Below are positions 55,272 to 63,887 of a stretch of DNA of 64,000 nucleotides, in pieces (position 1 is the first letter of the stretch; each line of letters begins with the position of its first letter). The translations under genes were made by a program, and so were the position numbers. The stretch comes from a virus, in IMG/VR virus record IMGVR_UViG_3300035670_000078, positions 1 to 64,000 of that record. One strand, 5' to 3'. Below the pieces are notes generated by a model. It was not told the origin of the DNA. It saw nothing but the letters and a program-made list of their open reading frames with translations, and searched no databases.

Positions 55272-56639
55272 TTACCCCTTGCACTTGATCAGCGTTGCGT
55301 AAGTCCCCGGCTCGTTAACGAGCGTGGCCTGGTAGCCGGGTTCGTTAACGAGCCTGGTGTTGATGCACCTCAACACGTAAGAGCCGCCCCACGATGCGAC
55401 GCATTCGAGGACCACGTTCCAGTCGACGGGCACAGGTCCGATGCCGAGCCCTTCCCATAGCACCGTGGCCGCATCGCTCGTGCTCATCGCCGAGCCAGCC
55501 GTTGCGCCAGAGACGGCGTCGCAGGTCAGGGCGAGGCTAGTCGCCATATCCGATGCGGCAAAGGTCAGCGAGCGGAAGGTCGGCGTCAGCGTCTGCGACG
55601 ACGAGAGCGCCGAGCCCTTCGTCGCACCGCTGACGAACTGGTGATAGATGTCGACGATGGTGTCGACGCGGACCGTGCACCCTGTGCCCGTCGAGCCTGT
55701 CAGGCGCGTCGTCGGATAGGTCACGCCGGCAGTGTACCCAGTGCCGGCTTGGTAAATCTGCACGAAGTTGACGGATGTTCCGAATATGCCTTTGACTTGC
55801 ACCTGGCCATCGTTATTTCCGCCGTCAATTCGCAAAATCTGGTCGAACGAATAACCGGTCCCAGACGCCACGCGAGACACCGTGCGCATCGGGCCGGTAG
55901 GGTCATCGATGCTTACAGACCACATCGAGTCCACGACCGTCGAAAAGACCGAGTCCCAGCTCGTCGAGAGCGCGAGCGTGGTCGACATGTCCGCGCTCGA
56001 TATCAGCTGTGCGATAACATCCCAGCTCGACGACAGAGTGAGTGCAGTGGACGCCTCCGATTCGACAACCGTGACTTCCTGCCCTTCAAAAGAAACGGAC
56101 AAGGTCAGGGAGGCCGAGGCGTCTGCGCTAACCATCTGACGAGAGATGACGTCAAACAGCGGGGTGAGCGTCGCCGACGTAGCGAAATCAGACTGGGCGA
56201 TGGCCTGAGCGAGGAAGTCAGGCGTCGCGGTCAGCGCAGTTGTGGCTACGGATTGAGCCACTGCGGACGAATCGAACAGCGGCGACAGGGAGAGCGTCGT
56301 AGCACTGCTGGACTGAGCAAGCGCGGAACTGTCGAACTGTGCGGACGCCGCGAGGGTTGTAGACGACGGGGACGACGCTATGGCTGACGAGTCGAAGCTC
56401 GAAGAGAGTGCCGCACCTGCGGAGAGGTCGGACTCGACGACGGTCACCGTCTGCGAGTCGAAGCTGGGCGAGAGCGCCAGCGTGACCGTCGCATCGGCTG
56501 CGACCACCGTAACCGTCTCGCCGACGAAGGCCGAGGTCGCCGTGAGCGTCGTCGCAAACTCGGTGTCGGTCGTCGCCGCGCCACCGGCTGCAATGAGCGT
56601 AGCCAGGGGTCTAGTTGCTAATGGGTACGCGCCGAGCAT
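55272..56639 (-). CDS. Repeat-containing tail/fibre protein
   Basis: 455 aa. About ten imperfect ~20-residue repeats of the type L-x-Psi-SFDS-x-V-x-V-VESD occupy residues 25-240. This is followed by Gly/Tyr-rich YSFDQILRIDGG and YTAGVTYP sequence and further repeat-like segments. The regular beta repeats fit an elongated fibre. Second gene upstream are the glycine-rich paralogues. Confidence 0.7.
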   Translation of the reverse strand: MLGAYPLATRPLATLIAAGGAATTDTEFATTLTATSAFVGETVTVVAADATVTLALSPSFDSQTVTVVESDLSAGAALSSSFDSSAIASSPSSTTLAASAQFDSSALAQSSSATTLSLSPLFDSSAVAQSVATTALTATPDFLAQAIAQSDFATSATLTPLFDVISRQMVSADASASLTLSVSFEGQEVTVVESEASTALTLSSSWDVIAQLISSADMSTTLALSTSWDSVFSTVVDSMWSVSIDDPTGPMRTVSRVASGTGYSFDQILRIDGGNNDGQVQVKGIFGTSVNFVQIYQAGTGYTAGVTYPTTRLTGSTGTGCTVRVDTIVDIYHQFVSGATKGSALSSSQTLTPTFRSLTFAASDMATSLALTCDAVSGATAGSAMSTSDAATVLWEGLGIGPVPVDWNVVLECVASWGGSYVLRCINTRLVNEPGYQATLVNEPGTYATLIKCKG

Positions 56640-56647
56640 GTGTCACC

Positions 56648-57535
56648 TCACCAGCACTGAATGATTACTACGCCAGGACCGCCGTCGCCACCTCTGCCGC
56701 TGCTATTAGCGGCGACGAGGCTTCCACCCCCACCGCCACCGCCGGCCCCCCACGCACTGCCCGCACCACCACCTATTCCATTGACCCCTGTAACAGCGCT
56801 CGCACCACCACCACAACCACCATATATCTTTAGAGGAAATATCGTGGCCCAGCTAAACCCATTATTTAATGGACGAGCACCTGAGCTTATTACAAACGGA
56901 GTACCTGCCAGGCCCGAAATGGAACCACCCGAACTACCCGCGCCTCCGGCGCCGGAGGCGCCGCCGTATATCTGAGACGATGTGCTTTGAGTAATACCGT
57001 TACCGCTAGCCGAGTTGGTAGGTGCGGTGGCCCCTGCGTTACCAGCGATTGATAAGAACGAACCTAGGAGGGCGAACGGTCGCGCGCTGGCGATGGTACC
57101 GCCAGCTCCACCAGCGGTGTAGGCGCCACCGCTACCCGCATTAGCTTCAAGGTATAGATATTGAGCTGTGGTAGACGGCGCCATCGAGACGACGGTGGCG
57201 GTCGGCGCGTAGGTCACATTTCCAGCGTTACCAGTAGTATTACTAACAGGCGCCCCACCACTACCGCCAGGAGACACTTGGATATACAGAGAATCTGGCA
57301 GCATAAAGATTGGGATGGTGAGACGCGACACTGCGCCAGACCCCCCTCCGCCACCACCGCCAAAGTTTGCTCCAGTAGCACCAGAGGCGCCGCCTCCACC
57401 TGGCCCGATGGCGTAAATCGACACCATGACAAATCCGCGCGGCTTATTCCATATCTGCCATGAATCGGTTGATGTGCCTTGCGGCAGGAAGACCGACAGA
57501 CCTGGAATCTCTGGAACGTGCGATAGGTCAATCAT
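56648..57535 (-). CDS. Glycine-rich tail-tip protein, paralogue 1
   Basis: 295 aa. MIDLSHVPEIPG..., WQIWNKPRGFVMVSIYAIGPGGGG near the N-terminus, then polyglycine-rich blocks, and a C-terminal GGDGGPGVVIIQCW. The framework is shared with the two following genes. Glycine-rich blocks suggest a polyglycine helix sandwich receptor-binding tip. Confidence 0.75.
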   Translation of the reverse strand: MIDLSHVPEIPGLSVFLPQGTSTDSWQIWNKPRGFVMVSIYAIGPGGGGASGATGANFGGGGGGGSGAVSRLTIPIFMLPDSLYIQVSPGGSGGAPVSNTTGNAGNVTYAPTATVVSMAPSTTAQYLYLEANAGSGGAYTAGGAGGTIASARPFALLGSFLSIAGNAGATAPTNSASGNGITQSTSSQIYGGASGAGGAGSSGGSISGLAGTPFVISSGARPLNNGFSWATIFPLKIYGGCGGGASAVTGVNGIGGGAGSAWGAGGGGGGGSLVAANSSGRGGDGGPGVVIIQCW

Positions 57536-57538
57536 GGG

Positions 57539-58429
57539 TCACCACGCAATGATGCAGGCATAAGCTGGTCCGCCTTGTCCGCCTGAGGAAGTACTGCCAT
57601 TTCCAGAACCTCCGCCCCCACCACCAGCCCCATAACCCACCGCAGAGCCGCCCGCGCCACCGATGGTAGGGCCACCCGTTCCACTACTACTGCCACCGAT
57701 ACCGCCTACGGATAGGAATAGCGGCGGGATGAACATTCCGTTGGACCCCGGATTCGCTTTAGGAAGAGCACCGCTAATAGAAGGTACTATTAACGGAATC
57801 TCAGAAGTGAAACCTCCGCTTGAACTGCCAGAGCTGCCGCCTGCACCACCGCCGCCGCAACCGCCCAGGATGGGCAATCCTGTCGCTATGGTAATAGCGC
57901 TAGATGCACCTTGAGGCCCAGAGGTGCCTGCGCGGCCTGCTTGCAGGTTAAAAAACAGCGCAGAGGATATCAATCTAGCGTTGGTACTGCTTATGGCGGC
58001 CCCACCGCTACCACCAGAACCAGCCACCGAGCTGGTGCCGTTACCCCCAGCGTTACCACCGTTTGCATCGAGGTACAAAGAAGGTGGTGCCGAGCTACCT
58101 GACCCATAGTTGCCTATTTTAGCCTTAGCTCCAGCAGTTGCGGAACCGCCTATGGGAGCCCCTGAACCAGACAAGCCAGAGAATATCACATAAAGCGTGT
58201 TCGGTATGAAGCTGGCTAAGAAAAGGCCCTGTGAAAGCCCTCCGCTACCACCGCCACCGCCACCGCCACCACCTGCGTTTGAGGAGCCCGAGCCACCACC
58301 TCCACCACCTCCAAGACACATCATAAAAACAAGCGTTGTGTTAGGAGGCTTTTGCCATACGCGGATTCCGCTTGGCCCTATGAACTCAGTCACCGTTGCA
58401 TTTTGCGGTAGGTGTGAAAAGTCGAACAT
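57539..58429 (-). CDS. Glycine-rich tail-tip protein, paralogue 2
   Basis: 296 aa. MFDFSHLPQNATV, RVWQKPPNTTLVFMMCLGGGGGGG, glycine-rich body, and a C-terminal GGQGGPAYACIIAW. Same layout as its neighbours with diverged loops, 3-nt spacing. Probably host-recognition variants. Confidence 0.75.
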   Translation of the reverse strand: MFDFSHLPQNATVTEFIGPSGIRVWQKPPNTTLVFMMCLGGGGGGGSGSSNAGGGGGGGGGSGGLSQGLFLASFIPNTLYVIFSGLSGSGAPIGGSATAGAKAKIGNYGSGSSAPPSLYLDANGGNAGGNGTSSVAGSGGSGGAAISSTNARLISSALFFNLQAGRAGTSGPQGASSAITIATGLPILGGCGGGGAGGSSGSSSGGFTSEIPLIVPSISGALPKANPGSNGMFIPPLFLSVGGIGGSSSGTGGPTIGGAGGSAVGYGAGGGGGGSGNGSTSSGGQGGPAYACIIAW

Positions 58430-58432
58430 AGC

Positions 58433-59383
58433 TCACCAGCTCGCAATGATGACTAGGCCAGGCCCGCCATCGCCACCGTTGCCGGCGCGGAGCGTAGTCG
58501 AGGTGTGAGCACCTCCGCCACCGCCACCCGCACCCCAGACAGCTCCATGCCCACCGCTCTGCGCATCGTTTAGTGAGCTCTTGCTTGCACCACCGCCAAC
58601 ACCACCGTAAAAGTACCCAGCGTAAACGAACCCTGATGAGGCGTAGTCAGTTGAGTCAATGTCTCCACCACTGACAGCGCTCAGCAGTGTATTAGCGACA
58701 GCGTTGTAACCGCCACCGCTATACGAAACGTCGGAAGTGCCCTTGATCGCGCCGCCGCCAGCAGGTCCAGATAATATCAAGCTAGTGAAAGGCGTAATGG
58801 AGGACCCTATAGAAATACCGCCAGTTGCACCAGCAACACCACTTGTAAACGCACGGTTTAGTGCCATTTGCCCAAGAGGTGCTGACGTAGCGATGGCGCT
58901 CGATCCTGCGGTGCCGCCAGTCGCGATACCACGGCCAGAGACACCACCACCAGGTGCGGCCGTACCAGATACGCCTATCAAGTTTCCGACGGTCGTCGAC
59001 GGGTACACGGCGACGTAAGACAGAGCCCCCGCTGCACCATTTGTTGCCGAAGTAGATCCGGTAGCAGAGCCCGTACCACCGCGTCCACCAACACCACCAG
59101 AGCGACTGAGGACATATAGCTTGTCTGGTAGCACCCACGCTGGAAACAGGTAACGCGAAATTCCACTACTCCCGCCACCGCCACCGCCATACAAGCCGCT
59201 AGCCCAGAAGCCAGTATCACCACCCCCTCCACCACCGCCAGAAGAGATGAGCAACATCGCTACCATGGTGACGCCGCGTGGCTTATTCCACACGCGCCAA
59301 CAGGTAAGGGTGGTGCTTGAATCCTCACCAGGAAACCACACCACGCGCTCGCTCGGCTCTGGCAGGTGGAGGAGGTCAATCAT
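58433..59383 (-). CDS. Glycine-rich tail-tip protein, paralogue 3
   Basis: 316 aa. MIDLLHLPEPSERVV, WRVWNKPRGVTMVAMLLISSGGGGGG, glycine-rich body, GGDGGPGLVIIASW at the end. The longest of the three. The conserved edges and divergent middle suggest duplication followed by diversification of binding loops. Confidence 0.75.
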   Translation of the reverse strand: MIDLLHLPEPSERVVWFPGEDSSTTLTCWRVWNKPRGVTMVAMLLISSGGGGGGGDTGFWASGLYGGGGGGSSGISRYLFPAWVLPDKLYVLSRSGGVGGRGGTGSATGSTSATNGAAGALSYVAVYPSTTVGNLIGVSGTAAPGGGVSGRGIATGGTAGSSAIATSAPLGQMALNRAFTSGVAGATGGISIGSSITPFTSLILSGPAGGGAIKGTSDVSYSGGGYNAVANTLLSAVSGGDIDSTDYASSGFVYAGYFYGGVGGGASKSSLNDAQSGGHGAVWGAGGGGGGAHTSTTLRAGNGGDGGPGLVIIASW

Positions 59384-59817
59384 CAGTACTTCCCACCGAA
59401 GATGGTGACGGTCAGCTCGCAGCTACCACCCGGCGCAGTGCCAACTGTGACGTAAATGGCATAACCTGGTGGAAGTGCCATATTTAAGCCGTAATCAAAA
59501 TCCGGCAGCGGAGCGGTGGCCGATGTCGTCGTGGACGGCAGGCCAAGCTCGCCGATGAGGGCAGAGTTCGATGCCGTTCCGACCGCGCTACCGTTGTTGA
59601 GCCAGAAACGCACGACCGTCGCGGCGCTGTTGTTGGCTGGATTGACCTTCACGCGCGCATTGCGCACGAAACCACCATTAGTCGCATCAGCAGTGAACGC
59701 GAGGTAGCTCGTGCCGCTGGTGAGGTCGATGGTGTTGTTCGCGGTATCAATGCTCTCAGCCCACTGAATATCAGCGACGCGCGAGAAGATGGGCTCACTG
59801 TTTGGCGCTGCCATCAC
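59383..59817 (-). CDS. Virion structural protein
   Basis: 144 aa. Beta-rich, Asn/Thr/Ala-rich, one Cys near the end, no signal. Typical of small capsid decoration or tail proteins. 1-nt overlap with the next gene. Confidence 0.7.
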   Translation of the reverse strand: MMAAPNSEPIFSRVADIQWAESIDTANNTIDLTSGTSYLAFTADATNGGFVRNARVKVNPANNSAATVVRFWLNNGSAVGTASNSALIGELGLPSTTTSATAPLPDFDYGLNMALPPGYAIYVTVGTAPGGSCELTVTIFGGKY

Positions 59818-60101
59818 TCACCCCCTTCAGGTACAGGCGTCGGCTCAGGCGGCGTCGGCTGATACGGTGCTAGGTACATTGAAACCACGAGCGTCGCCTT
59901 CTTGGGGCGCTCGATGACGCACGCGCAGCGCATCCCATTGATCTCAACCCACGCGCGCAGGTCTTCGGCTTGAGAGAATGGCACGACGATTTCGCAGACG
60001 GTTTGACCAGCGGCGAGCGCCGCGCTGATAGCCGCCTCCACGCTGGCCTTGCTCTCATCGAGAGTCGGCTCAACAGGCGGTGTGGGTACGGGGAAAGGCA
60101 T
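59814..60101 (-). CDS. Hypothetical virion-operon protein
   Basis: 95 aa. Pro-rich at both ends, small alpha/beta core with three Cys. ATGA overlap with the previous gene. Not recognised. Confidence 0.6.
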   Translation of the reverse strand: MPFPVPTPPVEPTLDESKASVEAAISAALAAGQTVCEIVVPFSQAEDLRAWVEINGMRCACVIERPKKATLVVSMYLAPYQPTPPEPTPVPEGGE

Positions 60102-60109
60102 ATATCCTC

Positions 60110-60484
60110 TCAGGGTAGGAAGTTGCGTTGCGAAAGCAGGATGGCGCGGCCTGCGCCAATCATCCGCTCGGCCTGATAACCAAGCAACGACGCGAAGACT
60201 TTCTTCGTGCCAGCCGAGAACGTGACGGCGTTATTGCTGTTGCTCGACTGAATGACGGTCTCGCGAACGAGGGTCGTCGACGCGGACAGGTAGCCGATGC
60301 CCGTCTCCCATTCCGACTCATCATCGTTCTGGATGACGTATGAAAAACGCTTGGACTCGATGCCGCCATTGCCGAAGGCCGTGTTGAACGTCACGCGGCC
60401 CGTCGGAGCGGTGCCTGAGAGCGTCATGTCGGACGAGCCGGTCGTCGTGGTCGTGTCCTCGACGCGGTCATAAAAGCTGGGCAT
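60110..60484 (-). CDS. Virion structural protein
   Basis: 124 aa. N-terminal YDRVEDTTTTTGSSDMTLSG and beta-rich body are common for phage tail/virion proteins seen beside the next family. No Cys. Confidence 0.7.
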   Translation of the reverse strand: MPSFYDRVEDTTTTTGSSDMTLSGTAPTGRVTFNTAFGNGGIESKRFSYVIQNDDESEWETGIGYLSASTTLVRETVIQSSNSNNAVTFSAGTKKVFASLLGYQAERMIGAGRAILLSQRNFLP

Positions 60485-60495
60485 CGCTTACCTCA

Positions 60496-60933
60496 TCAGT
60501 CGAGCGTGATGGTCGACGTCGTCTTGACGCGCGGGATGACGCCCGTGGTCACCGAGATTGACGGCGAGAGCGCGCCGTAAAGCACCAGCTTGCCAGTGCC
60601 AGAGGAGGCCGTGCCGAGACCGACGTGCGTGATGGTTGCAGTGCCGCCGGTGGCTTCGGGGAAGTCCACATTGGCCGTCGGCGAGGCCGAGTTGCCAGTG
60701 ACGGTCCATCCGCCTGCAGTACGCGCCACAGCAACGCGAGCGTAGCTCGTGTAGCTCGTCTCGTTCGTGCTCTGCGTGCCGGTCTCGCCAGGCGACGAGG
60801 TGTGAAGCGAGAGATAGAACGAGCCTGCTGTCGTGCTACCGCGCAGCCCCGTCGCGTCGCCGATGTCGGCGATGTCGGAGTTGTTGAGCAGGTGAAGCAG
60901 CATTTCATTTTCGAGGGTATTGCTGAACGACAT
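60496..60933 (-). CDS. Tail-fibre-type structural protein
   Basis: 145 aa. FSNTLENEMLLHLLNNSDIADIGDATGL then SFYLSLHTSSPGETGTQSTNE and YARVAV are conserved among phage virion proteins of unknown exact place. Beta-rich, Thr/Ser/Gly-rich. Confidence 0.75.
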   Translation of the reverse strand: MSFSNTLENEMLLHLLNNSDIADIGDATGLRGSTTAGSFYLSLHTSSPGETGTQSTNETSYTSYARVAVARTAGGWTVTGNSASPTANVDFPEATGGTATITHVGLGTASSGTGKLVLYGALSPSISVTTGVIPRVKTTSTITLD

Positions 60934-61037
60934 CGGAGTTTCTCCTTGGAGACCGTAAAGCCTCTTGGAAGAGGCATCGCCTGCGACAGACGATGCCGCG
61001 CGGGGGCGCTGTGGCGCACGGCGCGGCGTTGACTACT

Positions 61038-61478
61038 CTAGTTGGCAGCCATGACTGCGAAAGCCGCCGCCGTACCACCGACTACGACCCCGACTGTTAG
61101 CATGAACCAAGGCCGCTCGTAAAACGGAACGGGCTTGATAACCTCAACGGTCAGCGGAGGACGGCGCTCACAGGCCAAGCGAGCGTCATCGAGCAGCTTG
61201 ACTTCTTGGGTGTGCTTTTCCTCAAGCAACGTCAGCTTACGGCCGCAGGTGAAAATCTCGAGATGCTCATCGTCGCACTCGGCATCGATGAGCAGATCAA
61301 TCAGGTCATCCGGGTCAACGAGGTCACCGTCGAACGGAGCGCGCTCACCCTTCTTGAGGTGGACAGCATTGTAGGCTGGCTCAGGCTCGGCGGCTCTGGC
61401 GTAAAAGCAAGCTTTCGTACTTAGCAGCCCAAAAGCAAAAGCCAATACCACGACGGCTGCAATCTTAGCAGGTTTCAT
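61038..61478 (-). CDS. Two-transmembrane lysis-cassette protein, holin-like candidate
   Basis: 146 aa. An N-terminal hydrophobic segment (about 5-26) and a C-terminal one (about 122-143) flank a polar domain with KKGERAPFDGDLVD. That motif recurs in phage membrane proteins placed near spanins. It may be a holin or accessory lysis protein; not certain. Confidence 0.65.
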   Translation of the reverse strand: MKPAKIAAVVVLAFAFGLLSTKACFYARAAEPEPAYNAVHLKKGERAPFDGDLVDPDDLIDLLIDAECDDEHLEIFTCGRKLTLLEEKHTQEVKLLDDARLACERRPPLTVEVIKPVPFYERPWFMLTVGVVVGGTAAAFAVMAAN

Positions 61479-61693
61479 CGCTTGAGCCCTTTTAATGCAG
61501 CGCGAACGGCCGCGTCTTTGGCCATAAGCAAGTACTCAAGACAAATAGCTCGCTGCCTGCAGTCAGGCAGCGAGCTATAGGCTTGATAGGCAAGGTTGGA
61601 GAAGTGCATACTTATAGAGCGCATAGGCTCTGTCAGATGACCGTAAGAGAAGTAAGCAAGCTCTTCAGGCGGCGCTACGGGGTCAGGAGTCAT
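61475..61693 (-). CDS. Small helical phage protein resembling Acb2-type anti-CBASS
   Basis: 72 aa, ATGA overlap with both neighbours. LPDCRQRAICLEYLLMAKDAAVRAAL in the C-terminal half resembles, from memory, the conserved end (LPxxREKSLALTKLEEAxMWA) of the Acb2 family that binds cyclic oligonucleotides. Helical, no membrane segment. The match is by eye only and could be fortuitous. Confidence 0.4.
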   Translation of the reverse strand: MTPDPVAPPEELAYFSYGHLTEPMRSISMHFSNLAYQAYSSLPDCRQRAICLEYLLMAKDAAVRAALKGLKR

Positions 61694-62076
61694 TTACGCC
61701 TCTTTTGCTTCCAGGCGTTGAACTTATCAACGGCGGTGCCTGACCGTACCACCGCATCTTTAGCCTCGGAAGTCTTAGAATCATTAGCTTTATTTAACAA
61801 ATCTCGGTCTTGGTCAATTTTCTTAAGCTCGGCTTTGACCTCGGCAGAGATCGCTGCGCGCTTTGCGCTAAGCTCTCGTTCTCGTTCAGCTGCTGCGGCA
61901 GCTTCTCGAGCCCTAGCTTCAGCTTCAGACTTTTGCCTAAGCGCATCCTCCAACTTTTCGGAGGTAGCATCCAAGAGATTCATCGCTCTTTTCCACTGCC
62001 AGATTGCGCAGAGCAAAATTGCGAGTAAAGAGACGAGAGTCCAAACGATCCATCTTGGTAGATTGAAGAACTTCAT
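61690..62076 (-). CDS. i-spanin-like protein (Rz type)
   Basis: 128 aa. One N-terminal transmembrane helix (about 8-28), then a long charged coiled coil (about 35-95). This is the layout of inner-membrane spanins, which join the outer membrane during lysis. No o-spanin lipoprotein was recognised nearby. Confidence 0.7.
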   Translation of the reverse strand: MKFFNLPRWIVWTLVSLLAILLCAIWQWKRAMNLLDATSEKLEDALRQKSEAEARAREAAAAAERERELSAKRAAISAEVKAELKKIDQDRDLLNKANDSKTSEAKDAVVRSGTAVDKFNAWKQKRRK

Positions 62077-62366
62077 GTGTACGTCTCCTCTCTCACATCG
62101 CCGTCGAAATACTCAAACTTGTAACTTTGAAGCTTGCCGCACTTCTTACAGGCCGTGTCCGTTCGCCAACCCATAAGCATTTGAGTTTCAGGTTTGGTTA
62201 CGAACACATGCTCGCAAGACTCTTCACTGACGATCTTTCGCTGCCTTTCGATAAAGCCAGCCATCATGTGATAGCCCGGCCAGTGCGTACCGAAACGCTT
62301 CACGGCATCCATCTGTGTGCTGATCAGCCAGTCGAGAAGCTCGACTTTATCGGCCTGATCGTTCAT
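62073..62366 (-). CDS. CxxC-containing small protein
   Basis: 97 aa from the ATG at 62366, overlapping the endolysin stop (ATGA). Helical N-terminal half, then four Cys/His (SCEHVF, ACKKCGK) able to bind zinc. Not recognised. Confidence 0.65.
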   Translation of the reverse strand: MNDQADKVELLDWLISTQMDAVKRFGTHWPGYHMMAGFIERQRKIVSEESCEHVFVTKPETQMLMGWRTDTACKKCGKLQSYKFEYFDGDVREETYT

Positions 62367-63064
62367 TCCGGCCACCGCATAATATCGGCGAAGCCGGGGC
62401 GGTAGAGATGCTTGCAGACGGCGATGGGCCGAGTCTGGCGGATGACGCCCTGGAACCGCTGACCTTTCGGACCACGTCCGGTGGCGTTCCCCTCGACGGT
62501 GTCGAAGGTCTTGGCGACGGGGTCCCACGAGTCGACGACGGTGATGTGCTGGCCGAACCGATCGGTGCCGTTGACGATGAGGATGTCGCCCATCTGCGGC
62601 TCGAACTTCTCGACGAGCGCGATCTTGGCCGCGTCGTTTCCGAGAAGCTCAGCGAACTTTCGCTCGACCGTGCCCTCGGGGGCCTTCTTCATGTAGCTGA
62701 CGAACTTGTTGGGCGGGCTCTGGTAACGAGCGTACCGGAAAAGCCGGTAGGTCGATGCGAGGTAGTGCTTGCGGATATCGGGGTCGAGCGCCTGCCAAGC
62801 GTGCGAGGCGAATGCGCCGCACCACTCGAAGTCACCATCCCAGCGATAATCCTTGGTGGTCATGCTGACAGAGGGCCAGCCAAGACCCTGAGAGGGGGAC
62901 TTGATGCAGAGGTTGATGAAGGCGCGGTCATCGTCAAAGGACGGGTCTCCCCACGCCTTGCGCGTGGGGTCCATGATGCCCTTGTTCCACGCCACGACCG
63001 CGAGCCGTAGGGCTTCCTGCCCTGCCTTCTTGATGGCTTCCTTCTGCTGCTCAATCGTCATCAT
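62363..63064 (-). CDS. CHAP-domain endolysin
   Basis: 233 aa (or 232 from the second Met). WCGAFASHAW (Cys nucleophile, about 80-89), GDILIV, HITVVDSWD (His, about 177) and TVEGNA fit the CHAP/NlpC-type cysteine peptidase fold. It cleaves peptidoglycan peptides. No signal peptide, so release depends on a holin. It lies with the spanin-like gene in a lysis cassette. Confidence 0.8.
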   Translation of the reverse strand: MMTIEQQKEAIKKAGQEALRLAVVAWNKGIMDPTRKAWGDPSFDDDRAFINLCIKSPSQGLGWPSVSMTTKDYRWDGDFEWCGAFASHAWQALDPDIRKHYLASTYRLFRYARYQSPPNKFVSYMKKAPEGTVERKFAELLGNDAAKIALVEKFEPQMGDILIVNGTDRFGQHITVVDSWDPVAKTFDTVEGNATGRGPKGQRFQGVIRQTRPIAVCKHLYRPGFADIMRWPE

Positions 63065-63067
63065 AGA

Positions 63068-63241
63068 TCACCACCTCTTAGACAGGGTCTCTTCGCCCTG
63101 GTTGTCAGACTTGAACGTATCCACCTCTGCGGATGCGCGGCCTTTCCTCACGCTGTTTAGCAGCGCCTTACATTTCGCGCAGCGGTTGTCGTCGCGCGGC
63201 TCGTGAATGTGCGGGGTCGTCTCGTCAGTCAGCTGAGCCAT
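63068..63241 (-). CDS. Small CxxC protein
   Basis: 57 aa, starting 17 nt before the HNH gene's stop. CAKCK near residue 22 and basic residues suggest a small metal- or nucleic-acid-binding protein. Confidence 0.5.
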   Translation of the reverse strand: MAQLTDETTPHIHEPRDDNRCAKCKALLNSVRKGRASAEVDTFKSDNQGEETLSKRW

Positions 63242-63887
63242 TGAAGTACCTCTCTGGGACGCGGTCGCGCTGCAGGAATCTTTGGTGCCAAACCTGAACG
63301 GTCTTCACAGACACGTCAAAGGCGGTGGCGATCTTCTTGACGCTCTCCCCCTTCAGGAGGAGCAGGTGCATCTGATATCGGTCATCCCACTCGGTCTTGG
63401 AAAAGGACGAGTGGTTGGAGATCGACAGGTCCCGCATGTTCTCTTCGTGAGTACCTGCGTAGAGGTGCTCCGGGTTGATGCACAGGCGGTTGTCGCACTT
63501 GTGACAGATCATTAATCCGTCTGGGATCTCACCATGGAAAAGGCGATAGCTGGTCCGGTGAGCGGTCACCATCTTGTCGCCGTCACGGATGGTGCCGTAG
63601 CCGCCGATGTTCAGGCGCCCTTTCCATTCCCAGCAGCCCGAAGGCTTTTCCTCATAGAGACGGCAAAGGCGGTGAAACATCGGAACGGCTCGACCGGCGT
63701 CAGCGCAGGTGGTCGAGCAGTATTTCCGGTCGCTGGCCGTCTTCTCGGTGAGGATGAAGACCTTGCCGCACTCATCGCAGGCGAACTTGACCTTAGGCTT
63801 CTTCCGCTTGTCTTTCTTCGGGCGCGGCGCGTCGTCCCATCGCTTGAAGACCTTCTTTACCTCAACGACCTTTTCAACGATCGGCAT
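63225..63887 (-). CDS. HNH endonuclease with zinc finger
   Basis: 220 aa from the ATG at 63887 (GGGAGG 7 nt upstream); an earlier in-frame ATG is at 63908. N-terminal CDECGKVF...KYCSTTC zinc finger, then CWEWKGRLNIGGYG, AHRTSYRLF, CHKCDNRLCINPEHLYAGTHEEN (HNH), and a C-terminal HTH (ESVKKIATAFDVSVKTVQVWH). Typical free-standing phage homing or packaging-site endonuclease. Confidence 0.85.
   Translation of the reverse strand: MPIVEKVVEVKKVFKRWDDAPRPKKDKRKKPKVKFACDECGKVFILTEKTASDRKYCSTTCADAGRAVPMFHRLCRLYEEKPSGCWEWKGRLNIGGYGTIRDGDKMVTAHRTSYRLFHGEIPDGLMICHKCDNRLCINPEHLYAGTHEENMRDLSISNHSSFSKTEWDDRYQMHLLLLKGESVKKIATAFDVSVKTVQVWHQRFLQRDRVPERYFNGSAD

Noticed and set aside
55641-56387. 248-aa plus-strand frame
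   Set aside because: It is antisense to the repeat-containing tail protein and has no ribosome site. The minus-strand frame shows clear protein repeats.
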